Assembly (NCBI GenBank): GCA_007618135.1
Contig: PHFX01000005.1
Span: forward strand, 1-64,000
Length of the DNA stretch: 64,000 bases
From: Candidatus Brocadia sp. WS118
GTDB lineage: Bacteria; Planctomycetota; Brocadiia; Brocadiales; Brocadiaceae
Direction of reading: 5' to 3'
This document shows, in pieces, positions 52,306 to 60,938 of this stretch. Under the pieces are notes generated by a model. That model was not told where the DNA came from. It ran no database searches and saw only the letters and a list, made by a program, of their open reading frames with translations. Positions within the stretch are counted from its first letter, which is position 1. Each line of letters begins with the position of its first letter. A program made the translations under genes and the position numbers.

Positions 52306-54240
52306 ATGAATAAACTATTGGATTCTATTGAATATCCGGAAGATTTAAAGAAGGTAAAACTGGAAGATTTACCAAAACTCGCTGCGGAAATTCGCGAATT
52401 AATCGTTGATGTCGTTTCAAAAAATCCAGGACATCTTTCTTCAAATCTTGGTGTCGTTGAGTTAACGATTGCTCTCCATTACTGTTTTGATTTTAAAAGA
52501 GATAAACTCGTGTGGGATGTAGGACATCAGGCATATGTGCACAAGATTCTTACGGGCAGGAAATCGAAGTTTCCAACCCTAAGACAATATAAGGGTCTCA
52601 GTGGTTTTCCTGATAAAAACGAGAGTGAGTACGACCCATTTACGTGCGGTCATAGCGGGGACGCCATATCGGCAGCCCTAGGCATGTCTTGCGCTTCCAC
52701 AATTCTTGGAGAAAAAAAATCGTTTGTGGCAATTGTCGGTGATGGCGCTATCGGGGCGGGAATGTCTTTAGAGGCGTTGAATCATGCGGGTGATCTGAAG
52801 AAAAATTTACTGGTGGTATTAAACGATAATGAAATGTCTATTTCCAACACCGTTGGCGCTTTCTCAAAATATCTGAACAAAATCCGGACAGCCCCAATTT
52901 ATGCGGATATGAGAAAAGAAGTCCATAATTTATTGAAAGTATTTCCGGTGCTTGGCAAGCCGGTTGAAAAGACCATGGAACATGTTGTTGAGTTAATACA
53001 GGGAGGGGGTGTTCCTGGTCAAATATTTAAAGACCTTGGATTTAATTATTTCGGGCCAATTGACGGACATGATTTCCGAATACTCATTGATACTTTGAAC
53101 AATATTAAGCATCTTGGTGGGCCCGTATTACTCCATGTAATAACGGAAAAAGGAAGGGGTTTTGAACCGGCATGCCAAAACCCAGCACAATATCACAGTG
53201 CCGGCAAGTTTGAGATGTGTAACGGGAAAATTAAAACGTCATCCCCTGATTCCCAAAAGATTGCTTATACCAAGGTTTTTGGAAATACCCTTGTAGAGCT
53301 GGCAAAAATAGACCCGAAGGTGGTGGGTATTACTGCTGCCATGCCTGATGGAACTGGCATAGTTTCTTTTGGTAAAAAATTTCCGGACAGATTCTATGAC
53401 GTTGGAATTTGTGAACAGCACGCTGTTGGCTTGGCCAATGGGCTGTCAGCAGGGGGTCTCAAGCCCGTGGTAGCTATCTATTCGACATTCTTACAAAGGG
53501 CTTATGATCAGGTGTTTCACGACATTTGTTTACAAAGGCATGGTGTTGTATTCGCCCTCGACCGGGCAGGGGTTGTAGGAAATGACGGCCCGACGCATAA
53601 CGGCATCTTTGACATTGCCTATCTTCGTAATCTGCCCGAGATTGTCCTAATGGCGCCAAAAGACGGGAATGAGCTAAAATCTATGATGAAGATTGCCTTA
53701 GAATCCGGAAAGCCGGTGGTGATCCGATATCCAAAGGAAGACATCCCCGAAGAAAAAATCAGCTCGCAGTATAAAAAATTTGAAATTGGAAAGGCTGAGA
53801 TTTTAAGAGAAGGATCTGACGGTGTTTTGTTAGCCTATGGCGCTATGGTGTACCGGTGCATGCAAGCAGCAGAAAGACTGAGTGAAAAAGGAATTGAGGT
53901 TACGGTGGTAAATGCAAGGTTTGCGAAACCTCTTGACAAAGAACTTATTTTGAGGTTGGTCAGGAATAACAAATTGATTCTTACGGTAGAAGACCATGCG
54001 CTGATGGGTGGTTTTGGATCTGCGGTACTTGAATTTGTTTCGGATGAAGGGGAAAATGTTAATAAAATTGTACGCGCAGGCATCCCTGATCGTTTTATGG
54101 AACATGGTCCGCGAAATCTGATATTAAAAAATATTGGCTTAGATGAAGACGGAATTGCCAAGAAATTTATTGCAATGCTTGACTTGATGGATATACGCGG
54201 TTCTTTTACCAAGGCAGGGAAACAACGTTTGACCGTTTAA
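52306..54240 (+). CDS. dxs: 1-deoxy-D-xylulose-5-phosphate synthase
   Basis: Dxs condenses pyruvate and glyceraldehyde 3-phosphate, the first step of the MEP isoprenoid pathway. The 644-aa product has the TPP motif GDGAIGAGMSLEALNHAGDLKKNLLVVLNDNEMSIS split over its active site, with GHSGDAISAALG and the DRAGVVGNDGPTHNGIFD segment. Length and order are typical. It lies 5 bases upstream of nadK. Isoprenoid precursors feed hopanoid, carotenoid and quinone synthesis. Confidence 0.96.
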   Translation: MNKLLDSIEYPEDLKKVKLEDLPKLAAEIRELIVDVVSKNPGHLSSNLGVVELTIALHYCFDFKRDKLVWDVGHQAYVHKILTGRKSKFPTLRQYKGLSGFPDKNESEYDPFTCGHSGDAISAALGMSCASTILGEKKSFVAIVGDGAIGAGMSLEALNHAGDLKKNLLVVLNDNEMSISNTVGAFSKYLNKIRTAPIYADMRKEVHNLLKVFPVLGKPVEKTMEHVVELIQGGGVPGQIFKDLGFNYFGPIDGHDFRILIDTLNNIKHLGGPVLLHVITEKGRGFEPACQNPAQYHSAGKFEMCNGKIKTSSPDSQKIAYTKVFGNTLVELAKIDPKVVGITAAMPDGTGIVSFGKKFPDRFYDVGICEQHAVGLANGLSAGGLKPVVAIYSTFLQRAYDQVFHDICLQRHGVVFALDRAGVVGNDGPTHNGIFDIAYLRNLPEIVLMAPKDGNELKSMMKIALESGKPVVIRYPKEDIPEEKISSQYKKFEIGKAEILREGSDGVLLAYGAMVYRCMQAAERLSEKGIEVTVVNARFAKPLDKELILRLVRNNKLILTVEDHALMGGFGSAVLEFVSDEGENVNKIVRAGIPDRFMEHGPRNLILKNIGLDEDGIAKKFIAMLDLMDIRGSFTKAGKQRLTV

Positions 54241-54244
54241 ACGA

Positions 54245-55087
54245 ATGAAAAAGATTCTGGTTCTTGGCGACTTAAGTAAGAAAAAGATTCATGATACAAT
54301 CTCTGGCCTAAAACCATGGCTGGACAAGCATGTAATTGCTGAAATTCTTGATGTGTCGAAAGGAAAGAAAATTGAAAAAATGGGAGCGGAAATTGCGGTT
54401 GTGTTTGGAGGTGACGGAGCAATTCTTTCGACATGCCGTGGACTCGGAAAAAATCAAATACCGATCATAGGTGTACACATGGGGAGGTTTGGTTTCCTGG
54501 CAGAGCTTATGGAAAAGAATGTATGCGCCTCTTTAGAAAAAATATTTACAGGAAAATATCAGGTGCGTAAAAGGATGCTCCTGTTATCCCGTATTGAGCG
54601 TGCAGGAAATATGATAAACGAATCCATGGGCATTAATGATGCGGTGATCTCCCGCTCTTCTTTATCACGATTGATATCCATAAAATTAAATATTAACGGG
54701 GAAGACGTTGCAACATACCGGGCAGATGGTCTGATCATATCAACCCCCTTAGGTTCAACGGCGCATTCACTGTCTGCCGGGGGGCCGCTTTTAACGCCCG
54801 ATTTACATGCCTTTGTTATTGTGCCAATATGTCCCCATACGCTTACAAACCGGCCGTTAGTGGTTTCAGCGGATGTAAAGATCGAAATGGAAATCTTGTC
54901 TCAATTAGTCGGCACCGGTTTTACGGTTGATGGTCAGGTCTTCACGGAATTAGAAATGGGCGATAGGATAAAGGTTGAAAGATCAGATGTTGAGGTTCAG
55001 ATGATAGACACGGGCGAGAGGACATTTTATGGTGTGTTGCGGGAAAAGTTAAATTGGGGAGGACAACCGAATTATGGCCGTAATTAA
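54245..55087 (+). CDS. nadK: NAD kinase
   Basis: NadK phosphorylates NAD+ to NADP+. The 280-aa product has the GGDG motif in VVFGGDGAILST, GVHMGRFGFLAEL, and STPLGSTAHSLSAGGPLL, all required for the diacylglycerol-kinase-like fold. The ATG at 54245 lies 4 bases past the dxs stop. It overlaps the ferredoxin gene by 14 bases. Confidence 0.96.
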   Translation: MKKILVLGDLSKKKIHDTISGLKPWLDKHVIAEILDVSKGKKIEKMGAEIAVVFGGDGAILSTCRGLGKNQIPIIGVHMGRFGFLAELMEKNVCASLEKIFTGKYQVRKRMLLLSRIERAGNMINESMGINDAVISRSSLSRLISIKLNINGEDVATYRADGLIISTPLGSTAHSLSAGGPLLTPDLHAFVIVPICPHTLTNRPLVVSADVKIEMEILSQLVGTGFTVDGQVFTELEMGDRIKVERSDVEVQMIDTGERTFYGVLREKLNWGGQPNYGRN

Positions 55088-55277
55088 AATAAAAGAGAAT
55101 TATTGTAAAGGATGCCTTCTCTGTGTGCCGGTATGTCATAACAAATCGTTTGTAATATCTGATACCATCAATGAACAGGGCTTGCATCCGGTGAAATTCA
55201 GAGAAGATGCAGAATGTGATGGGTGTAAAAAATGCGCAATCATGTGTCCTGATCTGGCGATAGAGATTTATAATTAA
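55074..55277 (+). CDS. korD: 2-oxoacid:ferredoxin oxidoreductase delta subunit (2[4Fe-4S] ferredoxin)
   Basis: The 67-aa product carries two cluster motifs: CKGCLLCVPVC and CDGCKKCAIMCP, each for a [4Fe-4S] cluster. It feeds electrons between the catalytic subunits and free ferredoxin. It starts inside the nadK end and is followed by the alpha, beta and gamma genes in the same direction. Subfamily naming (kor, vor or por) follows the neighbours and is tentative. Confidence 0.92.
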   Translation: MAVIKIKENYCKGCLLCVPVCHNKSFVISDTINEQGLHPVKFREDAECDGCKKCAIMCPDLAIEIYN

Positions 55278-55324
55278 AAATACGAACGTTATTTTTAAAA
55301 CAATTTACAAGAGGCATATCTATA

Positions 55325-56413
55325 ATGAAACAGTTAATGACGGGAAATGAGGCCGCTGCGGAAGCAGCTATCGTAGCAGGTTGTAGATACTATTACGGGT
55401 ATCCCATTACTCCTCAGAATGAACTGATCAATTATATGTCAATGAGGATGCCCCAGGTTGGCGGCGCCTTTATTCAGGCAGAAAGTGAGATTGCAGCCAT
55501 CAATATGGTCTATGGAAGTGCGGCAGCTGGCGGCCGTGCCATGACGTCCTCTTCAAGCCCTGGCATTAGCCTGAAACAGGAGGGAATTTCCTATCTCGCC
55601 GGGAGTGAATTGCCATGTGTCATTGTCAACATACAGCGAGGGGGGCCTGGTTTGGGCGATATTTCAGCATCACAGGCAGACTATTTTCAGGCAGTCAAAG
55701 GTGGTGGACATGGTGATTATCATACCATAGTGCTTGCGCCCAGTTCTGTCCAGGAGATGGCAGATCTTGTATACGATGCCTTTGACCTTGCCGATAAGTA
55801 CCGAAATCCGGTCATGATCCTGGGAGATGCTCAAATCGGTCAATTAATGGAACCGGTAGAGTTTCATAAAAGACCGAAGAAAAATCTTCCGCAAAAAACC
55901 TGGGCACTGACAGGGGCCGAGGGGAGAAAGAGAAATATCGTAAAATCTTTCTATCCCGTAAAAGGGCAACTGGAAGAGTTTAATGCCCACCTGCAGAGAA
56001 AATATAAGACGATAAAAGATAACGAAGTCCGTTATGAAACGATTAATACGCATAAAGCCGATGTGGTATTAGTCGCTTACGGAACATCTGCGCGAGTATG
56101 TACAGAAGTCGTTAAAAAGAGCAGCCGCCTTGAATTCAAGGTTGGCTTGATACGCCCCATCACCCTGTGGCCTTTTCCGAAAGAGGTCATTCGAAGGATA
56201 TCAGAGAAGGTCCAGTGTATTTTAACTGTTGAGATGAGTGCAGGGCAGATGGTAGAAGATGTAAGACTTGCAGTTGAAGGCAGATGTCCGGTTCATTTTT
56301 ACGGGAGGACCGGTGGGGGAGTTCCAACATCTTCGCAAGTAATCAAAAAAATTGTGGAAATTGTCCCAGACAACCTGGCCGATACCTTATTACAATTAGC
56401 TGAGGTAAGATAA
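55325..56413 (+). CDS. korA: 2-oxoacid:ferredoxin oxidoreductase alpha subunit
   Basis: The 362-aa product starts MKQLMTGNEAAAEAAIVAGC and has YGYPITPQNE, AESEIAAINMVYGSAAAG and TSSSSPGISLKQEG, typical of the TPP-dependent pyrimidine-binding subunit that decarboxylates 2-oxoglutarate or branched 2-oxoacids (Kor/Vor type). In anaerobes it often runs in the reductive direction, fixing CO2 onto succinyl-CoA. Substrate choice cannot be determined. A 1-base gap separates it from korB. Confidence 0.92.
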   Translation: MKQLMTGNEAAAEAAIVAGCRYYYGYPITPQNELINYMSMRMPQVGGAFIQAESEIAAINMVYGSAAAGGRAMTSSSSPGISLKQEGISYLAGSELPCVIVNIQRGGPGLGDISASQADYFQAVKGGGHGDYHTIVLAPSSVQEMADLVYDAFDLADKYRNPVMILGDAQIGQLMEPVEFHKRPKKNLPQKTWALTGAEGRKRNIVKSFYPVKGQLEEFNAHLQRKYKTIKDNEVRYETINTHKADVVLVAYGTSARVCTEVVKKSSRLEFKVGLIRPITLWPFPKEVIRRISEKVQCILTVEMSAGQMVEDVRLAVEGRCPVHFYGRTGGGVPTSSQVIKKIVEIVPDNLADTLLQLAEVR

Positions 56414-56414
56414 T

Positions 56415-57155
56415 ATGAAGGCTTTATGTGAAAAACCAAAAACATTTATCGATACCGCAACACATTTTTGCCCCGGGTGTGGGCATGGAATTGTGCTGAG
56501 ACTTATCGCGGAAATCATTGATGCATGGGGAATCCGGGGAAAAACCGTTGGACTGGCTCCGGTAGGATGTGCCGTGCTTGCCTATAATTATCTTGATATT
56601 GATATGTGTGAAGCTGCACATGGCCGCCCTCCTGCGGTAGCCACGGGTATTAAGAGGGTACATCCCGACCATGTCGTTTTTGCCTATCAGGGTGACGGTG
56701 ATCTGGCGGCAATTGGAACCGCAGAGATTATTCATGCTGCCAACAGAGGTGAGAACATTACCTTCATCTTTGTCAATAATGCCGTTTATGGGATGACAAA
56801 CGGTCAGATGGCACCCACGACCCTTACGGGGCAGAAAACAGCAACTACGCCATCAGGCAGAGATTTGGTGAACCATGGATACCCCATTCGTGTATGTGAA
56901 CTCCTGTCCGTTCTGGGTGGAAGTAGCTACCTAGAGAGGGTGAGTCTTTCCTCTCCGGAAAACGTTCGAAAAACGAAAAAAGCCCTCGAAAAAGGCTTTA
57001 AGACACAGATGGAGAGAAGGGGATTTTCCTTGATAGAAATCCTGTCCCCCTGCCCCATTTACTGGAGGATGGACGCCAACGAAGCGATGCGGCATATTGA
57101 TGAGGAGATGTCCAGAACCTTCCCCCTAGGAGTGATTAAAGATTGGGAACGATGA
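56415..57155 (+). CDS. korB: 2-oxoacid:ferredoxin oxidoreductase beta subunit
   Basis: The 246-aa product has HFCPGCGHGI, YQGDGDLAAIG and NNAVYGMTNGQMAPTT, which is the TPP and magnesium-binding pattern of the beta subunit. The CPGCGHG cysteines can bind the proximal cluster. It starts one base after korA and its stop overlaps the korC start (ATGA), so translation is coupled. Confidence 0.93.
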   Translation: MKALCEKPKTFIDTATHFCPGCGHGIVLRLIAEIIDAWGIRGKTVGLAPVGCAVLAYNYLDIDMCEAAHGRPPAVATGIKRVHPDHVVFAYQGDGDLAAIGTAEIIHAANRGENITFIFVNNAVYGMTNGQMAPTTLTGQKTATTPSGRDLVNHGYPIRVCELLSVLGGSSYLERVSLSSPENVRKTKKALEKGFKTQMERRGFSLIEILSPCPIYWRMDANEAMRHIDEEMSRTFPLGVIKDWER

Positions 57156-57733
57156 ACAATTATTTTTCAACACATATGACGGAAAGAATAATCCTGGCTG
57201 GTTTTGGAGGGCAGGGAATGATGTTGCTGGGAAAATTGCTTGCACAGGCCGCCATGGCTGATGGAAAAAAGGTAACCTATTTTCCTTCCTATGGCACCGA
57301 AGTAAGAGGCGGAACGGCGGTCTATCACCTGATCATTTCAAACGACGAGATTTTTTCCCCGATTATTGAAGAGGCGGACACGCTTATTATTATGAATCAA
57401 CCTTCTTATCAAAAATTTAAGGAGATGTTAAAGACTGACGGGTTGCTTCTTTTAAATGCATCCATGATTAAATCGAACAATTTTCATGATGCGACAGTCT
57501 ATAAAGTATCAGCAACAGAGATCGCAAGCAAGTTGGGAAATGTCCTCGTCTCAAACATAGTCATGCTGGGTGCTTATCTGGCAATTAAAAAGTTATTTCC
57601 TCCTGCCCTTATTTTGGAGCAGTTACAAGAAATACTGAAAGGGAAGAAGGGGAATTTATTTACCATCAATAAACAAGCCCTTGAAAGTGGTATGCACGTG
57701 ATAGAAACCATGCAACATCAATCCGTACAGTAA
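57152..57733 (+). CDS. korC: 2-oxoacid:ferredoxin oxidoreductase gamma subunit
   Basis: The 193-aa product has the GFGGQGMMLLGKLLAQAA nucleotide-like loop and YGTEVRGGTAVYHLI. The start at ATG 57152 overlaps the korB stop by 4 bases (ATGA); a longer frame from a TTG at 57143 is less likely, and Met at 57178 is also possible. It completes the four-subunit enzyme and ends the long plus-strand operon. Confidence 0.9.
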   Translation: MNNYFSTHMTERIILAGFGGQGMMLLGKLLAQAAMADGKKVTYFPSYGTEVRGGTAVYHLIISNDEIFSPIIEEADTLIIMNQPSYQKFKEMLKTDGLLLLNASMIKSNNFHDATVYKVSATEIASKLGNVLVSNIVMLGAYLAIKKLFPPALILEQLQEILKGKKGNLFTINKQALESGMHVIETMQHQSVQ

Positions 57734-57796
57734 AAATTTATGAACCGGTATTTTATTTCATAGATCACATTTTTTGATAGGAGAAGGAGGCAGTAT

Positions 57797-57889
57797 ATGT
57801 GTACGACATGTGCAAAACATAACCCCGGCGGAAAAAAGAAGGAAGGATCAGCAAATAAAAAAAGCGGGGGAAAGGGAAAAAAGAAATAG
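57797..57889 (+). CDS. Tiny lysine/glycine-rich peptide with a CTTC motif, 30 aa
   Basis: GAAGGAGG precedes ATG 57797 by 6 bases. The frame MCTTCAKHNPGGKKKEGSAN, followed by KK/GK-rich residues, stops at TAG 57887-57889. A CxxC pair and a further His could bind metal. About half the residues are lysine or glycine. It lies 63 bases after korC and 14 before a terminator. It resembles the peptide at 8031 (lysine-rich, strong ribosome binding site, followed by a terminator). I recognise no family. Confidence 0.6.
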   Translation: MCTTCAKHNPGGKKKEGSANKKSGGKGKKK

Positions 57890-57903
57890 ATTGTAGTAAA
57901 AAC

Positions 57904-57942
57904 AAAAACCCCTCTGAAAAACAACGCATCGGAGGGGTTTTT
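57904..57942. terminator. Bidirectional Rho-independent terminator
   Basis: AAAAACCCCTC (57904-57914) pairs with GAGGGGTTTTT (57932-57942). T-rich runs follow on both strands. It ends the plus-strand peptide/korC unit and, 9 bases away, the minus-strand RNase P RNA. Confidence 0.85.
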
Positions 57943-57950
57943 ATTTTTAA

Positions 57951-58350
57951 GCAGACAATAAGCCGAGTCCTGTCGTGGGCGGTCATTTATCTAGTCCCGT
58001 TGTTGCCAGCGAGATCAAACGGTTTACCCAGAGGTATTGCCGAAGCGGACCACTTCATCCCTCTCTATTTAACCTTTCTCCCAGTGGGGTTTGCCATGCC
58101 TCCGATGTCACCACCGGAGCGGTGGGCTCTTACATTAAGTCGGTTCAGACCCTGTTCTTTTCAACAGGGAAACGACCCCGCCATTTCACCCTTATTCCAC
58201 CCAAAAGGTGGAACGGTATCTTTTCTGTTGCACTTTCCTTCCCGTCGCCGGGACTCCGCGTTACGGAGCACTGTGTCCTGTAGAGCTCGGACTTTCCTCC
58301 CGCTCTTTCTTTCTCCAGGAATAGAAAGAGCCGGCGACCGCCTTGTCTAC
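57951..58350 (-). ncRNA. rnpB: RNase P RNA (class A)
   Basis: RnpB is the catalytic RNA that trims the 5' leader of tRNA precursors. The minus-strand RNA starts GTAGACAAGGCGGTCGCCGG and ends CCACGACAGGACTCGGCTTA, then TTGTCTGC. The two ends pair (GTAGACAA with TTGTCTGC) to form helix P1. The conserved GAGGAAAGTCCGAGCT (P4/CR-I) and the ACGACAGGACTCGGCTTA (P4 partner) are present. Its first base lies one base beyond the stop codon of the following minus-strand gene at 58347, so RnpB and that CDS overlap by 4 bases. Confidence 0.93.
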
Positions 58351-59081
58351 TTTTCTTCTTCCTCTAGCACTTCATTACCGTTATTCAGATATAAAATACG
58401 TCCACAACTATTGCAGAAGGTGATGTCTTTGCCTGACAAAAGCTGATTCAGCGTCTGGGCTGTTACGGACATAAAGCATCCTTGACATACCTTGTTAACA
58501 ACAGGAACTACAGCTACTGCATCCTTGTGGCTTACTAAACGATTATAGTGATGTAGCGCGTCTGAGTCAAGCAAGGTTGCATATTTATTGCGTGTTTTTT
58601 TCAGTTCATTTATCTCTGCATCTATTGTTGTCAGATCAGTTTCCACATCTTTCTGAAGTTCTTTTAACTGTGCGTTTTCATGTTCAATCGTTTTTTCAAA
58701 TGATCGGTATCTCTGATTCATTTCTTCATATTTTGTCATCATACCGAGGATTTCATCTTCCAGGACAGATTTGTTTGCTTCCTTTCCTCCAATTTCTGCT
58801 TTTATTGCGCTATATTCTTTGTTCGTTTTGATTTGATTCATCTGTAAGCGTAATTTAGCAATCTCTGTTTCCATACTCTTCAAGTCAAGTTCCTTAATTC
58901 CGACATCTTTTTGATAGTTCTTTGTCTCTTCGCTCAGTTTCGACAACTCTGTTTTCTTTTGCTGGATTAGCGTCAGTTTTTTTTGAACATCGTAACCACG
59001 ATAGAGTTTGTCGCCTTCCAACCGCCGCAGCTTTGTATCGATTGATTGCAACCTCCGTAGCACCTCCATCCTTTCATTCAT
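58347..59081 (-). CDS. C4-type zinc-ribbon coiled-coil protein (zf-RING_7/DUF164 type)
   Basis: The 244-aa product is a long coiled coil (residues 5-175, e.g. KLTLIQQKKTELSKLSEETK) followed by a zinc ribbon: CQGCFMSV and CNSCGR. Such proteins have an unknown or chaperone-like role; some bind RNA polymerase or membranes. The stop codon lies within the 5' end of RNase P RNA. The ATG at 59081 is 88 bases after the stop of rpoD, and the genes run in the same direction. Confidence 0.87.
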   Translation of the reverse strand: MNERMEVLRRLQSIDTKLRRLEGDKLYRGYDVQKKLTLIQQKKTELSKLSEETKNYQKDVGIKELDLKSMETEIAKLRLQMNQIKTNKEYSAIKAEIGGKEANKSVLEDEILGMMTKYEEMNQRYRSFEKTIEHENAQLKELQKDVETDLTTIDAEINELKKTRNKYATLLDSDALHHYNRLVSHKDAVAVVPVVNKVCQGCFMSVTAQTLNQLLSGKDITFCNSCGRILYLNNGNEVLEEEEK

Positions 59082-59168
59082 AGATTCCTCTCAATCAATA
59101 AATTAATGCGCCAAAAACAGAATAAACAGGAGCACTACAAAGAAGTAGTCTGACAGATATCTTGCCTC

Positions 59169-60821
59169 TTAATCTGCGCTGATTCCGTCTAAAAATCCTT
59201 CAAGTTTCCGGCTTCTAATCGGATGTTGCAGTTTCCGTACGGCTTTTGCCTCAATCTGCCTTACCCTCTCCCGCGTGACTTTAAATATTTTGCCCACCTC
59301 TTCAAGGGTATAGGTATAGCCGTCACCAATACCATACCGGAGTTTAATGATTTCTCTTTCGCGGTACGTTAACGTCTCTAATACATTTTCAATCTTATCC
59401 TTGAGCATCTCCTGGGTTGCGGCAGAAACAGGGGATTCCGCCTTTTCGTCCTCAATAAAATCACCAAAGGAGCTATCTTCGCTTTCGCCGACAGGCCGGT
59501 CCAGCGAGATTTGGTGCCGGGATATTTTAAGGACACGCCGCGCTTCTCCTACCGTGATCTTTACTTCTTTTGCAATCTCTTCTATCGTTGGTTCACGACC
59601 CTTTTCCTGTAGCAGTTTCTTAGAAACATTTCTTATTTTACTCATTGTCTCGATCATATGCACAGGAATACGTATTGTTCGTGCCTGATCTGCAATTGAA
59701 CGGGTAATTGCCTGACGTATCCACCACGTAGCGTAAGTACTGAATTTGTATCCTCGCCGGTATTCATATTTATCAACCGCCCGCATGAGGCCGGTATTTC
59801 CTTCCTGAATCAGATCCAGAAAACTCAGTCCACGATTCCGGTATTTTTTTGCAATGCTTACGACCAGCCGGAGATTTGCGCCAGAGAGTTTTCTCTTGGC
59901 GGATTCGTGTTCTCGATAAATACTTTCAACGGAGTCTACGCGCCGTTTCAAACTTTTGGAAGATTCCAGAACCAACTCTTCCAGTTTTACGAATTGCGAT
60001 TCCAATTCTTTGTAATGGCCATTGGATCGGGAACGTTGTTTCGATTCAAACATCTGGTTTTCTAAAAACTCCATTTCAAGAATGATCTCCTGGAGTTTTT
60101 TCATCATGGGCTGGATTCGTTTTGTGCGAATGTTGATTTCCTCAAGCAGATCTATTCCCTTTCGTCTTCTGTTTCTAATTGTACGGAGGAGTTTTATTCT
60201 TTCCTTTTTGGAAATCTGTTTCCGTTTCGCCCGCAGGTAATCTTCTTTGTTTTTTTGGAGGAGGGATTTGAGAATTTTTGCACTTCGTGGAAATTGTTCT
60301 AAAATCTCGTCCTTGCAATTGTCGACCATTGCATTCACCTTCAGGGTGCGGTCGAACGATAGCTCTCCATTATTGACATCCTCTAATATCCTTAAACAGG
60401 TTGCCAGCGAAAGATCGGAATGAAGGACTTTCTTTAAAAATCTCTTTCTGGTAATTTCTATCTTTTTCGCAAGCATGATCTCTTCGTCTCGGGTGAGCAA
60501 AGGAATTTCACCCATCTGCGTGAGGTACATACGAACCGGGTCGTCTATCTTTTCGGTGATGGTCGGAACTTCACCAAATTCTAAGTCGACTTCCGGATAG
60601 GGTTCTCCCTCTTCTGTCTCAACAACGTCGCGGCTTTCAATCTCAGTCTCGTCGATCAAATCGATGCCTAATTCATCCAGCATCATTAAGATATCATCAA
60701 TCTTCTCGGGGGAAATATCAGCATCATCAGGCAAGATATCATTCAGTTCTTCGTACGTTAAATAGCCCTTTTCTTTGCCTTTTTGCACAAGCTGCTTGAT
60801 TTTTTGGTTTAAACTTTCCAT
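59169..60821 (-). CDS. rpoD: RNA polymerase primary sigma factor (sigma-70/RpoD)
   Basis: RpoD directs RNA polymerase to housekeeping promoters. From ATG 60821 it is 550 aa: region 1.1 (1-75), [21 protein letters not shown] region 1.2 (about 95-130), a non-conserved region, core-binding and -10-recognising region 2 ([22 protein letters not shown], then [21 protein letters not shown]), region 3 and region 4 helix-turn-helix [13 protein letters not shown]. An extra in-frame ATG at 60845 overlaps the GAGGAGG ribosome binding site, so the 60821 start is right. It lies 117 bases past dnaG. Confidence 0.95.
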   Translation of the reverse strand: MESLNQKIKQLVQKGKEKGYLTYEELNDILPDDADISPEKIDDILMMLDELGIDLIDETEIESRDVVETEEGEPYPEVDLEFGEVPTITEKIDDPVRMYLTQMGEIPLLTRDEEIMLAKKIEITRKRFLKKVLHSDLSLATCLRILEDVNNGELSFDRTLKVNAMVDNCKDEILEQFPRSAKILKSLLQKNKEDYLRAKRKQISKKERIKLLRTIRNRRRKGIDLLEEINIRTKRIQPMMKKLQEIILEMEFLENQMFESKQRSRSNGHYKELESQFVKLEELVLESSKSLKRRVDSVESIYREHESAKRKLSGANLRLVVSIAKKYRNRGLSFLDLIQEGNTGLMRAVDKYEYRRGYKFSTYATWWIRQAITRSIADQARTIRIPVHMIETMSKIRNVSKKLLQEKGREPTIEEIAKEVKITVGEARRVLKISRHQISLDRPVGESEDSSFGDFIEDEKAESPVSAATQEMLKDKIENVLETLTYREREIIKLRYGIGDGYTYTLEEVGKIFKVTRERVRQIEAKAVRKLQHPIRSRKLEGFLDGISAD

Positions 60822-60938
60822 ACAAAAGATAAACCTCCTCAACAATGTTAATGTATCTGAATAAAGATGATCGATAATGGTCTTTTTGTTTAATCGTAAT
60901 CTGTTTCACACCCAATAGAATAAAAGTGCCCTAAGACT

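Noticed and set aside
57718-57986. Minus-strand frames opposite the tiny peptide gene
   Set aside because: They cross the bidirectional terminator; the phenylalanine-rich composition is that of antisense lysine codons.
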